Positions 37,074-46,092 of a DNA stretch of 64,000 nt are shown here, in pieces (positions within the stretch are counted from its first letter, which is position 1; the number at the start of each line of letters is the position of its first letter). Under the pieces are notes generated by a model that searched no databases, had not been told where the DNA came from, and was given only the letters and a program-made list of their open reading frames with translations. The stretch is from JAFGBI01 sp964454025 (GTDB lineage: Bacteria > Myxococcota_A > Polyangia > Polyangiales > Polyangiaceae): positions 1 through 64,000 of the forward strand of contig CAYVRP010000022.1 in NCBI GenBank assembly GCA_964454025.1, given 5' to 3'. Position numbers and translations under genes: made by a program.

Positions 37074-38861
37074 TCAGCCAACGCCCGCGTAGAGGGCGGC
37101 GAGCGCGTCCGCGTGGCGCGCGATCACCCGCTCGCGGCGCACCTTCAGCGAGGGCGTCAGGAGGCCGTTGTCGGTGGTGAAGTCCTCGGTCAGAAGGCAG
37201 AAGCCCCGCACCCGTTCGAAGCTCCGCCAGCCCGCGCCGCGCGCCTCGATCTCACCCGCGATCAGAGCCCGCACCTCGGGGTTGGACGTGGGGTCGTCGA
37301 GCGTCAGTCCCCGCGCGTCGGCCCAGGCCCCGAGGGCCACGAGGTCGAGGACGATCAGGGCCACGTTGTGGGGGCGGTTCAGCCCATAGACCAGGGCGTT
37401 CATGATGAAAGGCGAGAGCTTCAGATCCTCCTCGAGCGGGGAGGGGACCACGAACTTGCCGTTCTCCAGCTTGTACTGCTCGGTGATCCGCCCGGTGATG
37501 AAGAGGTATCCGTCGGCGTCGAGGTAGCCGAGATCCCCGGTCCGGCACCCCCCATCCGGCGTGAGCCGCTCCGCCGTCGCGGCCGGGTCGCCGTGGTATC
37601 CGCGCATGACGTTCGGGCCGAAGACGACGATCTCGCCCACGCGGGGGTCGTCTTCGGCGCCGCGCTCGCCCACCGCCTGCCGATCGATCTCGACGCGAAC
37701 GCCGGGCAGCGGACGCCCCACGCTCCCGGCGCGGGCTTGCCCGGGGCAATTGGCGCTCACGACCGGGGAGGTTTCGGTCAGGCCGTACCCCTCGTACACC
37801 TCGACCCCGATGGCACCGATGAACTCCGCGACCTCGCGGCCGAGGGCAGCGCTCCCGCTGACCGCGAAGCGCAGGCGTCCCCCGAGGCGCCGGCGGGTCT
37901 GGCTGAAGATGAGGGAGTCTGCGCCCTTCAGCGCCAGCCGCTCGGAGCGCGAGAGCGCCTGCCCCGCGCGGCGGCGGAGGGCGGCCCGGACCCCGGCCTG
38001 GAAGAGAGCCCGGATGGGAGCTGGCTTCGTGGCCACGGTCTGCTGGACCCGATCGTAGACGCGGTTGAAGATCCTCGGCACCGCAACCAGCAACGTGGGT
38101 CGCACCCGAGCGAGGTTGTCGATGAGGTTCGGAATCTCGTCGTTCAGCGCGATGGCGGTGCCACCGGCCAGCATCGCGTGAAGATCCGCGGTCTGCCCGA
38201 AGACGTGAGCCCAGGGCAGAAACGACAGCGTCGTGTCGCGGTCGATGCGAAAGACCTGATGGATGGCGGCGACGTTGGTGCAGAAGTTTTCGTGAGTGAG
38301 GAGCACGCCCTTGGGCGTCCCCGTGGTGCCAGAGGTGTAGATGACGCCGGCGACGTCGCCTACCGCGGGCGTCAGCGCGGGGACCGGCGCCGCGCGGCCG
38401 CGGGCCAGGAGCGCCGCGTAGGACGAGGGGTCGGACGCGGGGGCCTCGATGGACAGGACGTGCTCGAGCGAGGCGAGGCCGGCCTGCTGGGCCCGAAGTG
38501 CGGTCGCGATCTCGGGCCGGCCCGCGATGACCACCCGGGCCCCGCTGTCGGCCAGGACGTGGCGCCACTCCTCCGCCCGCTGCGCCTCGTACATCGGCAC
38601 CAGGGCGGCGCCGCGGCCGTAGGTGGCGTAGGCGACGACGGCCCACTCGACGCGGTTGTTGGCCACGATCGAGACGCGATCGCCCGGTCCGACCCCGAGC
38701 TCCGCGAGCCCGGCGCGACAGGCGGCGACGGCCTCACCCCAGGCGCCGTAGGTCAGCCACGTGAATCCGTTCGCCGTTCGGGTGCCAAAGGCCGCCATCG
38801 CAGCGTACTGCTCGACGGCGCGATCACCGAGTTCAACCAGAGTAGAGGCAGTCACGGTCAT
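37074..38861 (-). CDS. Long-chain fatty-acid--CoA ligase (AMP-forming)
   Basis: 595 residues of the FAA1/COG1022 type. It has IYTSGTTGTPKGVLLTHENF (P-loop), SFLPWAHVFGQT, YEGYGLTETSPVV, RTGDLGYLDADGYLFITGR and YKLENGKFVVPSPLEE, the last typical of this branch. It activates fatty acids with ATP and CoA, for membrane lipid recycling or beta-oxidation. The ATG at 38861 opens TVTASTLVELGDRA. It stands alone and is divergent from miaB. Confidence 0.92.
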   Translation of the reverse strand: MTVTASTLVELGDRAVEQYAAMAAFGTRTANGFTWLTYGAWGEAVAACRAGLAELGVGPGDRVSIVANNRVEWAVVAYATYGRGAALVPMYEAQRAEEWRHVLADSGARVVIAGRPEIATALRAQQAGLASLEHVLSIEAPASDPSSYAALLARGRAAPVPALTPAVGDVAGVIYTSGTTGTPKGVLLTHENFCTNVAAIHQVFRIDRDTTLSFLPWAHVFGQTADLHAMLAGGTAIALNDEIPNLIDNLARVRPTLLVAVPRIFNRVYDRVQQTVATKPAPIRALFQAGVRAALRRRAGQALSRSERLALKGADSLIFSQTRRRLGGRLRFAVSGSAALGREVAEFIGAIGVEVYEGYGLTETSPVVSANCPGQARAGSVGRPLPGVRVEIDRQAVGERGAEDDPRVGEIVVFGPNVMRGYHGDPAATAERLTPDGGCRTGDLGYLDADGYLFITGRITEQYKLENGKFVVPSPLEEDLKLSPFIMNALVYGLNRPHNVALIVLDLVALGAWADARGLTLDDPTSNPEVRALIAGEIEARGAGWRSFERVRGFCLLTEDFTTDNGLLTPSLKVRRERVIARHADALAALYAGVG

Positions 38862-39039
38862 CGACGGGGTTTCCCGGTGGGCGCCCGAGCGGTCGGGCAG
38901 TGCCCGCAGAGGGGGAGCATAGCCGCGGGGAACGAGCCACCGGAAGGGCTCGAGAGCTGAAAGGCATGGCCGCCGGTGCTACGGTGAGGCCGCTCCGACC
39001 TCGGCGGCTGGTCGCCGAGGGAAGCGGGCGACCACGGCG

Positions 39040-40506
39040 ATGCCTAGCTACTCGCTCGTCACTTACGGCTGTCAGATGAACGAGCACGACTCGGCGCGGA
39101 TGCGGGAGGTGCTCGCGGAGGCGGCCTACCACCCGGCCCCCGCGCTGGAGGCGGCAGACCTCATCCTGCTCAACACCTGCGCCGTGCGCGAGAAGGCGGA
39201 GCAGAAGCTGCGCAGCCAGGTCGGTCGCCTCGCGCGCCTCAAGGGCCGGCGGCCCGAAACGCTCATCGTGGTCGCGGGGTGCGTCGCGCAGAAGGAGGGC
39301 GAGCGGCTCCTCGCGGCCCTGCCACACGTGGATCTGGTCCTCGGCCCCGACAACATCCCCGAGCTCCCGGAGCTGGTCGCGGAGCTTCGGGCGGGCGGTC
39401 CACCTCGGGCGAGGGCGGTCCTCGACCTCGAGGCGCCGCACTTCCTGCGCGCCCGCCCGCTGCCAGGCCGCCAGGGACCGACCGCTCAGGTCACCGTCAT
39501 GAAGGGGTGCGACGAGCGGTGCTCGTTCTGCATCGTCCCGCGGACGAGGGGCCCCGAGCGCTATCGCCCGGCGCGGGAGATCGTGGCCGAGGTGTGCGCG
39601 CTGGTCGCGGCCGGGGCTCGGGAGATCACGCTCCTCGGGCAGACGGTGAACAGCTACCGGGACCCCGAGCGCTCCCTGCCGGCGGCTCCCGGCGCGGGCC
39701 GGAGCCCCTGGAAGCACACGCCGCGCGCCCGGGCGGAGCAGGACGAGAGCGAATTCCCGGCGCTGCTGCGGGCGGTGGTGGGAGCCGCGCCGGCGCTCCT
39801 TCGCCTCCGCTACACGAGCCCGCATCCGCGACACATCACCCCGTCCCTGATCCAGGCGCACCGCGACCTGCCCGCGCTGGCCCACCACGTGCACCTCCCG
39901 GTCCAGTCCGGGAGCGACGCCGTGCTCCGCCGGATGGTCCGCCGGTATTCCGTCGCCGAGTACGAGGAGCGCCTCGCGGCGCTGCGCGAGGCGGTGCCCG
40001 GCATCACCTTCAGCACCGACATCATCGTCGGCTTCCCCGGGGAGCGGGAGGAGGATCTCGCCGCGACGCTAGCCCTCCTCGCGCGTCAGCGCTTCGTCGG
40101 GCTCTTCGGCTTCAAGTACTCCCCGCGCCCGTACACCGCGGCGCTGAGGCTCGAGGACGACGTTCCGGAGACGGAGAAGAGCGCCCGCCTGGAGCGGGTG
40201 TTTGCGCTCAGCGACGACCTGCGTCGGCGACACCTGGAATCCCTGGTGGGCAGCACGGTCGCGGTGCTGGTCGAGGGCGTGGGGGAGCGCGGGGGATTCA
40301 CCGGCCGGACGGCCCGCAACGAGATCGTGCACTTCGGGGCGCGCGACGACCCCACCGGCGAGGTGGTTTCGGTGCGCATCACGGAGGCCTTCAAGAACTC
40401 GGTCGCGGGAGTCCTCACGGACCCGGCGCGCGCGGCGCCGTTCGGCCCGACCGGGGCGACCTCGACGCCTCGACCCGCGCCACGGACGCTCCCGGTGCTC
40501 GCATGA
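39040..40506 (+). CDS. miaB: tRNA-2-methylthio-N6-dimethylallyladenosine synthase
   Basis: 488 residues of the methylthiotransferase family. The N-terminal auxiliary Fe-S cysteines are Cys11 (TYGCQMNEHDS), Cys47 (LNTCAVREKAE) and Cys81 (VAGCVAQ). The radical-SAM triad is C157-x3-C161-x2-C164 (KGCDERCSFCIVP). The C-terminal TRAM-type region is about 430-470 (GGFTGRTARNEIVHF). TLLGQTVNSY and PVQSGSDAVLRRM are MiaB-type. It methylthiolates adenosine 37 of tRNAs that read UNN codons. The next gene, a gamma-carbonic-anhydrase homologue, overlaps by 4 nt (ATGA). The C-terminal 25 residues are a low-complexity tail. Confidence 0.93.
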   Translation: MPSYSLVTYGCQMNEHDSARMREVLAEAAYHPAPALEAADLILLNTCAVREKAEQKLRSQVGRLARLKGRRPETLIVVAGCVAQKEGERLLAALPHVDLVLGPDNIPELPELVAELRAGGPPRARAVLDLEAPHFLRARPLPGRQGPTAQVTVMKGCDERCSFCIVPRTRGPERYRPAREIVAEVCALVAAGAREITLLGQTVNSYRDPERSLPAAPGAGRSPWKHTPRARAEQDESEFPALLRAVVGAAPALLRLRYTSPHPRHITPSLIQAHRDLPALAHHVHLPVQSGSDAVLRRMVRRYSVAEYEERLAALREAVPGITFSTDIIVGFPGEREEDLAATLALLARQRFVGLFGFKYSPRPYTAALRLEDDVPETEKSARLERVFALSDDLRRRHLESLVGSTVAVLVEGVGERGGFTGRTARNEIVHFGARDDPTGEVVSVRITEAFKNSVAGVLTDPARAAPFGPTGATSTPRPAPRTLPVLA

Positions 40507-41054
40507 CGGTGGTGCGCCCCTTCGGCCAGCTGCTCCCGCGCATCGCCCCGAGCGCCTTCGTCGCCGACGGCGCGATAGTGATCGGGGAGGTGACGGTGGA
40601 GGAGGACGCGAGCATCTGGTACGGGTGCGTCCTCCGCGGTGACATGGGGTATATCCGGGTCGGCGCCCGCTCGAACGTCCAGGACCTGTCCCTCTGCCAC
40701 ATGACGCACGACGACACGGTGGTCGAGATCGGGGAGGAGGTCACCGTCGGTCATCAAGTCCTCATCCACGGCGCGCGGATCGAGGACGGTGCGCTGATCG
40801 GCATGGGGTCGGTGCTGCTGGACAACGTGGTGGGCGGAGCCGAGGCCCTCGTCGCGGCCGGGACCTTGCTGACTCCACGGACGGTGGTGCCTCCCCGCAC
40901 GCTCGTTCGCGGCCACCCGGGGCGGGTCGTCCGCGATCTCCGCCCAGACGAGTGGGGGGCCGGGCGCGAGACGGCCCTCCGGTACGCCGCCCTGGCGCGG
41001 CAGCACGCCCGGGACCGAGTCCTGGCGCCCGGTCAGCCGCCGCCGACGAAGTGA
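40503..41054 (+). CDS. Gamma-carbonic-anhydrase family protein
   Basis: 183 residues in a left-handed beta-helix with hexapeptide turns (FVADGAIVIGEVTVEEDAS and on). Zinc-site candidates are CHMTHDD (His66/69) and VGHQVLIHG (His84 and His89), and the QDLSLCH strand matches the YrdA/PaaY type. Homologues bind zinc, though many lack carbonic anhydrase activity. ATG 40503 overlaps the miaB stop (ATGA), so the two are translated together. The 3' end overlaps the 3' end of thiS on the opposite strand by 22 bp. Confidence 0.88.
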   Translation: MTVVRPFGQLLPRIAPSAFVADGAIVIGEVTVEEDASIWYGCVLRGDMGYIRVGARSNVQDLSLCHMTHDDTVVEIGEEVTVGHQVLIHGARIEDGALIGMGSVLLDNVVGGAEALVAAGTLLTPRTVVPPRTLVRGHPGRVVRDLRPDEWGAGRETALRYAALARQHARDRVLAPGQPPPTK

Positions 41055-41233
41055 ACTATCTCGATGACGTCGCCCGGCTCCACGGGCGTGCTGCCATGCG
41101 CTGCTCGAGGCACGATGGTGCGGTTGCGCTCGATCGCGACGGGTCCGTCACCGAGCCCCAGGTGCTCGACCAACTCGCGCACCGTGAGCCCCGCCGGCAC
41201 GTCGCGGACTTCCCCGTTGACGCGGATCTCCAC
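41033..41233 (-). CDS. thiS: Sulfur carrier protein ThiS
   Basis: 66 residues, exactly the size of Escherichia coli ThiS. Pattern: IRVNGEVRDVPAGLTVREL at the start, then VAIERNRTIVPR, and EPGDVIEIVHFVGGG ending in the Gly-Gly that is adenylated and made a thiocarboxylate. The GTG at 41233 opens VEIRVNG. It carries sulfur for the thiazole of thiamine. No thiG, thiF or thiO lies next to it. A ThiF/MoeB-like gene is 7 kb to the left. It is divergent from the VanW gene and convergent with the carbonic anhydrase gene. No TPP riboswitch was seen upstream. Confidence 0.85.
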   Translation of the reverse strand: MEIRVNGEVRDVPAGLTVRELVEHLGLGDGPVAIERNRTIVPRAAHGSTPVEPGDVIEIVHFVGGG

Positions 41234-41395
41234 CAGCTCGTCTTTGCGGGAAGGCGGGCGCTCCGTCAAGCGTCGATCGGGTCGTGATGCGCGCCGACCG
41301 AGCTCGTCGCCGTCGTGCACCGTCCGGCGCGGGCGGCGGTTCCCCGCGGGAGCGACATTTGGCCGGGGGCGTCCCCCGGGGGGTATGATCCGGCC

Positions 41396-42829
41396 GTGCG
41401 CTCGCTCCCCGCGCTCTTCATCTGCGCCGCGGCATTGACCGTCGGCGGCGGTGCGCTCGGCGCGCGCGAGCTCGCCTCCTGGCTGCCCCCCGGGCGCGCG
41501 CTCCCTGGCACCTTCGTCGGCGGCGAGGTGCAGCCGGCAGACGAGCCCCTCGAGGCCTGGCTCGAGCGGCGCGCGGTTCGCCTGGCCGGGCGCACCGCCG
41601 CGGTGGCGCTCCCGGACGGCGAGATCCGAGCGCTCACCTTCGGCGAGCTCGGGATCTCGCTCGACGTGGAGGCGACAGCGGCTCACGTCCGCGCGCACGC
41701 TACGGACGGCACCGTCATGAGCCGCCTCCGGCGGGCCTGGGCCGCACGGAGCGGCACGGTCGACCTCCCTCTCGAGTGGACGATCGACGTCGAGGAAGCG
41801 ACGCGCGCGATCTCGGCGCTCCGGGCGGCGGTCGACCGGGCGCCGGTCGACGCGCGCGTGGACCTGCTGGCTCACGCCAAGATCCCCGAGGTCCCGGGGC
41901 GCGCGCTCGACGTGGCGTCCACCGTCGCGTCCATAGCGGGGGGCGCCCGCGACGACTGGGCGCGCTTTTCGGTGGTGACCACCACCGTCCCCGCGCAGGT
42001 GACCAGCGAGATGCTCCTCGCGGTCGACGTTTCGCGCGTGCTCTCCACCTACGAAACCGACTTCGCGGGGACGGGGCAGGGCCGAGAGGCGAACGTCGCC
42101 CACGCCGCACGGCTGCTGAACGGGGCCGTCCTCGGCCCCGGGGGCACCCTGTCGTTCAACGGGGTGGTGGGGCCGCGGACCCTGGAGCGGGGGTTCACCT
42201 GGGCACCCGAGATCTATGACGACGAGCTCACGCCCGGCGTCGGCGGAGGGACCTGTCAGGTGGCCTCCACGCTCCATGCCGCCGCGGTGATGGGCGGGCT
42301 CGAGATTGTCCGCCGCCGCAGCCACAGCCGCCCGTCGAGCTACATCCCCCTGGGGCTCGACGCTACCGTGATCGACGGGGAGGTGGATCTGGTCATCAGG
42401 AATCCGTACCCGGTGCCGCTCGTCGTCCACGCCTTCGTGCCCGAGCGGGGACGGCTCCGGATCGAGTTGCTCGGGGCCGACCTCGACGCCGAGGTGCGCT
42501 ACACCTACGCGGTCACGGAGCGGTACCCCTACTACCGGCGGGTGACCACCCGGCGCGACCTTGAGCCGGGGACGGTGAAGCGGCGGCAGAAGGGGGGCTA
42601 CGGGTACGACGTCGTCAGCTTCGTGCGCATGCGCTGGCCGAACGGTGAGCGGAGCGAGCGGCATTACCGGAGCGAGTACCGCCCAACGCCCGAGGTCTAC
42701 TGGGTCGGCGCGGGCGGCCCGGAGCCGAGTCTGCCGCCGTTGCCGGAGGGCGCCGACCGCATCGTCATCGACGGTCAGGAGGTCGCTTCCACGGCGAAGG
42801 GGAGCGCCGAGGACGAGGAGGGTGGCTGA
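41396..42829 (+). CDS. VanW family protein with signal anchor
   Basis: 477 residues from the GTG at 41396; a longer in-frame start at 41315 adds a Pro-rich stretch and is unlikely. A signal anchor (about 3-24) is followed by a peptidoglycan-binding-like region with two similar halves (about 60-220) and then the VanW core, about 270-390: FSFNGVVGPRTLERGF, GGGTCQVASTLHAAAVMGG and VRRRSHSRPSSYIPLG. A YTYAVTERYPYYRRVTTR segment and a C-terminal acidic tail follow. VanW-type proteins occur with glycopeptide resistance genes but also alone in envelope genes; no van cluster is here. An L,D-transpeptidase follows after 78 bp, so a role in wall assembly is plausible. Confidence 0.85.
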   Translation: MRSLPALFICAAALTVGGGALGARELASWLPPGRALPGTFVGGEVQPADEPLEAWLERRAVRLAGRTAAVALPDGEIRALTFGELGISLDVEATAAHVRAHATDGTVMSRLRRAWAARSGTVDLPLEWTIDVEEATRAISALRAAVDRAPVDARVDLLAHAKIPEVPGRALDVASTVASIAGGARDDWARFSVVTTTVPAQVTSEMLLAVDVSRVLSTYETDFAGTGQGREANVAHAARLLNGAVLGPGGTLSFNGVVGPRTLERGFTWAPEIYDDELTPGVGGGTCQVASTLHAAAVMGGLEIVRRRSHSRPSSYIPLGLDATVIDGEVDLVIRNPYPVPLVVHAFVPERGRLRIELLGADLDAEVRYTYAVTERYPYYRRVTTRRDLEPGTVKRRQKGGYGYDVVSFVRMRWPNGERSERHYRSEYRPTPEVYWVGAGGPEPSLPPLPEGADRIVIDGQEVASTAKGSAEDEEGG

Positions 42830-42907
42830 CGCCAGGGGAGAGGCATGTTGCCACCAGGCGGGTCGTTCCTTCGGCGACGGAGGGTTGATCTTAGCGTCCC
42901 GCGCGGT

Positions 42908-44758
42908 ATGTCGAGCCTCCTCGTGCGTCGAAGCCTCGCCGTCGCCGCCCTGGCCTCGTTGCTCGCGCCGTCGTTGGCCGCGGTCGTAACCGGTTGCGGG
43001 CGCCGCTCGGCGACGGCGGCGGGCGCGGCCAGCGCCTCGCCCGCGCCGAGCCACTCCGTGACGGCCCCCGGCGCACCGACGGTGAAGCACGGCGCTCTCG
43101 ACACGGTCACGCCGGGCGACTCGCCGGGCATCGCCGCGACGGTGATCGCCGCCACCATCTACCAGGCGCCCGACGTGACCGCGCGGCGGCTCGGCTACAT
43201 CCGCCTCGGCAGCGTTGTCCGCCGGGACCGCGCGCCCGTGCCGGGCAAGGGCTGCAAGCAGTCGTGGTACCGCGTCTACCCGATCGGTTTCGTCTGCGCT
43301 GACGAGGCCACCATCGACCTCGAGGACCCCGTGGTTCGCGCGGCGTCGCGGGGCCCGGATCTGACCAAACCGCTCCCCTACCGCTACGGTTTCGTCCGAG
43401 CCACGGCGCCGCAGTACCTCCGCATCCCCACCAAGAAGGAGCAGCTCGCGGCGGAGTTCAAGCTGGAGGAGCACCTCCGCACGTTCGCCGCCGAGCGGGC
43501 CGAGTGGCAGCGGGTGTCCCTCGGCGCGAACGACATCCCGCTCGACGCCCGCGGGGTGGCCACGCCGAACGCCGCCCCGGTGCCCGGCTTCCGACCGGCA
43601 ACCGAGTGGAGCGAGATCGAGCTCTTCGGCGGCAAGGACGGGCGGATCCCGTGGTGGCTCGAGGGGGGGCGGAAGATCCCCAACGTCTCCGGCTTCGCGG
43701 CCCCTGCCTTCGCGCTCTTCGCCGATCGCGTGCGCCGCAAGACGGGCCTGAGCTTCGTGGACGCCTTCCGTACCCGCTCCGAGGACCTCGAGCGCGACTT
43801 CGCGGTCACGGTCGACCTGCGGCTGGTGCCCATCAGCAAGGTGAAGCCGGACTCCGCGTCGCCCTTCCACGGCGTCGAGATCGGCCCTGCCTTCCCGTTC
43901 CCGTTCGCGTTCGTGACGTTGGAGAATGCTCGCTCCTTCCAGCTCATCAAGGGCAAGGACGCGACGCGTCCCATTGGTTCGGTGCCCCGGCGGTCCATCG
44001 TCCCGCTGACGGGTCAGGCGCGGATCAAGGCGGGCGAGCGCTTCTACCAGACCGCCAAGGACCCGACGGTCTGGCTACGGGCAGCTGACCTCGGAGTGGT
44101 CACGCGCCCACCGACGCTGCCGCCGGAGGCCGAGCGAGGCGAGAAGTGGATCGATATCTCGATCCGGCAGCAGACCCTCGTGCTCTACGAGGGGACCCGG
44201 CCCTGGTACGCGACGCTCATCTCTTCGGGTCGGGATCGCGACGGGGATCCCAAGACCACCCTGTCCACGCCGAAGGGGACCTATCGCCTCCGGAGCAAGC
44301 ACATCGCCGCGGCCATGGACTCCAACGAGAGCTCGACCGTCGCCGGCGGCACTCGGGCGAGCGCCCCGTCCCTGTCGGGCGACGCGAGAGCCACCGCGGC
44401 GCGGCTGCTGGCGGCCGAGAAGGCGGGCCAGGTGCTGGACGAGGACGACCGGCGACGCCTCGCCAACATCAAGAAAGGGCGGGACCCCGAGTACGGGATC
44501 ACGGTGCGGCGCGGCGCCGTCAATTTCGAGCTGCGCGACGTGCCGTGGATCCAGTACTTCGCCGCCGGCTACGCCCTCCACGGGGCCTACTGGCACGACG
44601 TCTTCGGGGTGCCCCGCAGCCATGGCTGCGTCAACCTCGCGCCCATCGACGCCCGGGTCGTCTTCCTCTGGACGGACCCACCAGTGCCGCCTGGATGGCA
44701 TGGCATCAACGTGAGCGAGGAGATGGGGCAGGGGACTTTGGTGGTCGTGCGGGACTGA
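42908..44758 (+). CDS. L,D-Transpeptidase (YkuD) lipoprotein with inserted segment
   Basis: 616 residues from ATG 42908 (ATG 42845 would add 21 residues before the signal). A lipoprotein signal ends at AAVVTGC. An unassigned 380-residue region follows, with a likely SH3-like start (IYQAPDVTARRLGYIRLGS, about 80-110). The YkuD domain starts near 413, with TLVLYEGTRPWYATLISSG and TPKGTYRL. The catalytic core is H558 (HGAYWH) and SHGC with Cys574. Between TPKGTYRL and the core is an Ala/Ser/Arg-rich insert (about 465-532) not seen in minimal YkuD domains. It forms 3-3 crosslinks or attaches proteins to peptidoglycan. It probably shares a transcript with the VanW gene. Confidence 0.88.
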   Translation: MSSLLVRRSLAVAALASLLAPSLAAVVTGCGRRSATAAGAASASPAPSHSVTAPGAPTVKHGALDTVTPGDSPGIAATVIAATIYQAPDVTARRLGYIRLGSVVRRDRAPVPGKGCKQSWYRVYPIGFVCADEATIDLEDPVVRAASRGPDLTKPLPYRYGFVRATAPQYLRIPTKKEQLAAEFKLEEHLRTFAAERAEWQRVSLGANDIPLDARGVATPNAAPVPGFRPATEWSEIELFGGKDGRIPWWLEGGRKIPNVSGFAAPAFALFADRVRRKTGLSFVDAFRTRSEDLERDFAVTVDLRLVPISKVKPDSASPFHGVEIGPAFPFPFAFVTLENARSFQLIKGKDATRPIGSVPRRSIVPLTGQARIKAGERFYQTAKDPTVWLRAADLGVVTRPPTLPPEAERGEKWIDISIRQQTLVLYEGTRPWYATLISSGRDRDGDPKTTLSTPKGTYRLRSKHIAAAMDSNESSTVAGGTRASAPSLSGDARATAARLLAAEKAGQVLDEDDRRRLANIKKGRDPEYGITVRRGAVNFELRDVPWIQYFAAGYALHGAYWHDVFGVPRSHGCVNLAPIDARVVFLWTDPPVPPGWHGINVSEEMGQGTLVVVRD

Positions 44759-44786
44759 CCGCCGACCCCCCTCGCAGTCGGCGAGC

Positions 44787-44857
44787 GAAGGCCGATTCGC
44801 ACTGCCGCGCCTGCCGTGACAGCGCCGTCACACCGCTGCCGGTGCGGGTCGGCCTTC
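44787..44857 (+). terminator. Large two-arm hairpin after the L,D-transpeptidase gene
   Basis: GAAGGCCGA (44787-44795) pairs with TCGGCCTTC (44849-44857), and inside it CGCAC (44798-44802) pairs with GTGCG (44842-44846). The inner loop of about 39 nt holds a smaller TGAC/GTCA pair. It begins 28 bp after the stop. A short TC-rich stretch follows rather than a T run, so it may be a terminator or a protective 3' structure. Confidence 0.5.
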
Positions 44858-44994
44858 CTCACATCACCCTGGCACCGGCACACGTCGTGCTTAGATAATT
44901 CCCGCACATCTGGATCAAGTCCCGGACCGGAATGCGAGCTTCGGTCAGGATCTTGCCGGGGACTGGCGGATTGGGTGACAATGTAGGATAAAGT

Positions 44995-45912
44995 ATGACC
45001 TGGCGAGGTCGTTCAGTTCTGCTTCTGCTGGGGGCCTGGTGGGCGGGCTTCGCCGGCGCCGGTTTCGCCGACGCGAAGGTCATCTCAGCCGGACCTGACG
45101 CTACCACCTGCGAGGCAACGAGCGCCCCCGACGGGGCGGCCGAGGTGCCGAATGCCCTGCCCGCCGGGTACCTTGTCAGCACCGCCCCGAGCGAGGCCAC
45201 GCGGGACACCGAGGCCGGGGCGGCCAAGTCGCCCTGCCCGGAGGACATGGTGTGGGTCCGGGGCAGCTACTGTACCGAGGTCAAGCAGAAGTGCCTGGAG
45301 TGGCTCGACGATGAGGCGCTCCCCTACGCGCGCTGCGCCTTGTACGAGAACCCCGTTCAGTGTGTCGGCCCGAGGGTCCCCCTGAGCTTCTGCATCGACC
45401 GGTTCGAGTACACGCGGCCCGGGGACGAGTACCCGCTGAACCACATGAGCTTCGATTCCGGTAGCAAGCTCTGCCGCTCGCTCGGCAAGCGCATCTGCAC
45501 CGAGAGCGAGTGGAACTTCGCGTGCGAAGGAGAGCAGATGCGACCCTACCCGTACGGGTGGGCACGGGAGGCCAAGTGCAACCAGGACCGCGCGGACCTC
45601 TTCGAGATGGACGTCGTGGACGGCAAGCGCCGGCAGGTGCTCAAGGACAACCGCCGGCCGAGCGACGCCGACTCGGCGTGCGTGAGCCCCTTCGGGGTCT
45701 ACGACATGGTCGGCAACCTCGACGAGCCGGTGCTCCGCGAGGCCACGCGGTATAGCCCCCCGTTTCGCAACGCGCTCAAGGGAGGGTGGTGGATGGCGGC
45801 TCGCAACCGCTGTCGCCCCGCGACCACGGCGCATGACGACTTCTACGAGGACACGCAGATCGGAGTCCGCTGCTGCGCCGACGTTCCAGGAGAGGCCGAA
45901 CCGACCGGCTGA
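44995..45912 (+). CDS. Secreted SUMF1/FGE-fold protein, paralogue A
   Basis: 305 residues. Signal peptide about 1-27, then a Pro/Ala linker (to about 75) and a SUMF1-type domain, with CPEDMVWVRGSYC at its start, CIDRFEYTRPGDEYP, CRSLGKRICTESEWNFACEG, PYPYGWAREAKCN, CVSPFGVYDMVGNLDEPV and a C-terminal GGWWMAARNRCRP ... IGVRCCAD. It has many cysteines for an exported fold. The two active cysteines of true FGE, which lie before an R-Y-R motif, are not present; the place reads AARNRCRP. It is thus a fold relative (binding or structural role), not an FGE. AGGA five bases before the ATG supports the start. Its paralogue follows 180 bp downstream. Confidence 0.8.
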   Translation: MTWRGRSVLLLLGAWWAGFAGAGFADAKVISAGPDATTCEATSAPDGAAEVPNALPAGYLVSTAPSEATRDTEAGAAKSPCPEDMVWVRGSYCTEVKQKCLEWLDDEALPYARCALYENPVQCVGPRVPLSFCIDRFEYTRPGDEYPLNHMSFDSGSKLCRSLGKRICTESEWNFACEGEQMRPYPYGWAREAKCNQDRADLFEMDVVDGKRRQVLKDNRRPSDADSACVSPFGVYDMVGNLDEPVLREATRYSPPFRNALKGGWWMAARNRCRPATTAHDDFYEDTQIGVRCCADVPGEAEPTG

Positions 45913-46092
45913 CCAAGGATCTTGCGGTCTAGGCTTGCCTGTGATTGCCGGAGGGCGCCCCCGCCCCCTGGCACCGATCAATACGCAGAAACCATAGCAC
46001 TTGCGAATGTTTGTCAGCGCGAGGGCGGTTTCTCCGGCGCCTCATGGGTAACGGACGCTTGACCCGCCGCGTTTGTCCGGGACAATGCTCGG

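Noticed and set aside
41234..41395. TPP riboswitch upstream of thiS
   Set aside because: I see neither of the conserved TPP-box core sequences in the minus-strand leader.
44870..44892. Sigma-54 promoter (TGGCAC) before the first SUMF1-fold gene
   Set aside because: No GC pair lies at the required 12-base distance from the GG, so the spacing does not fit.
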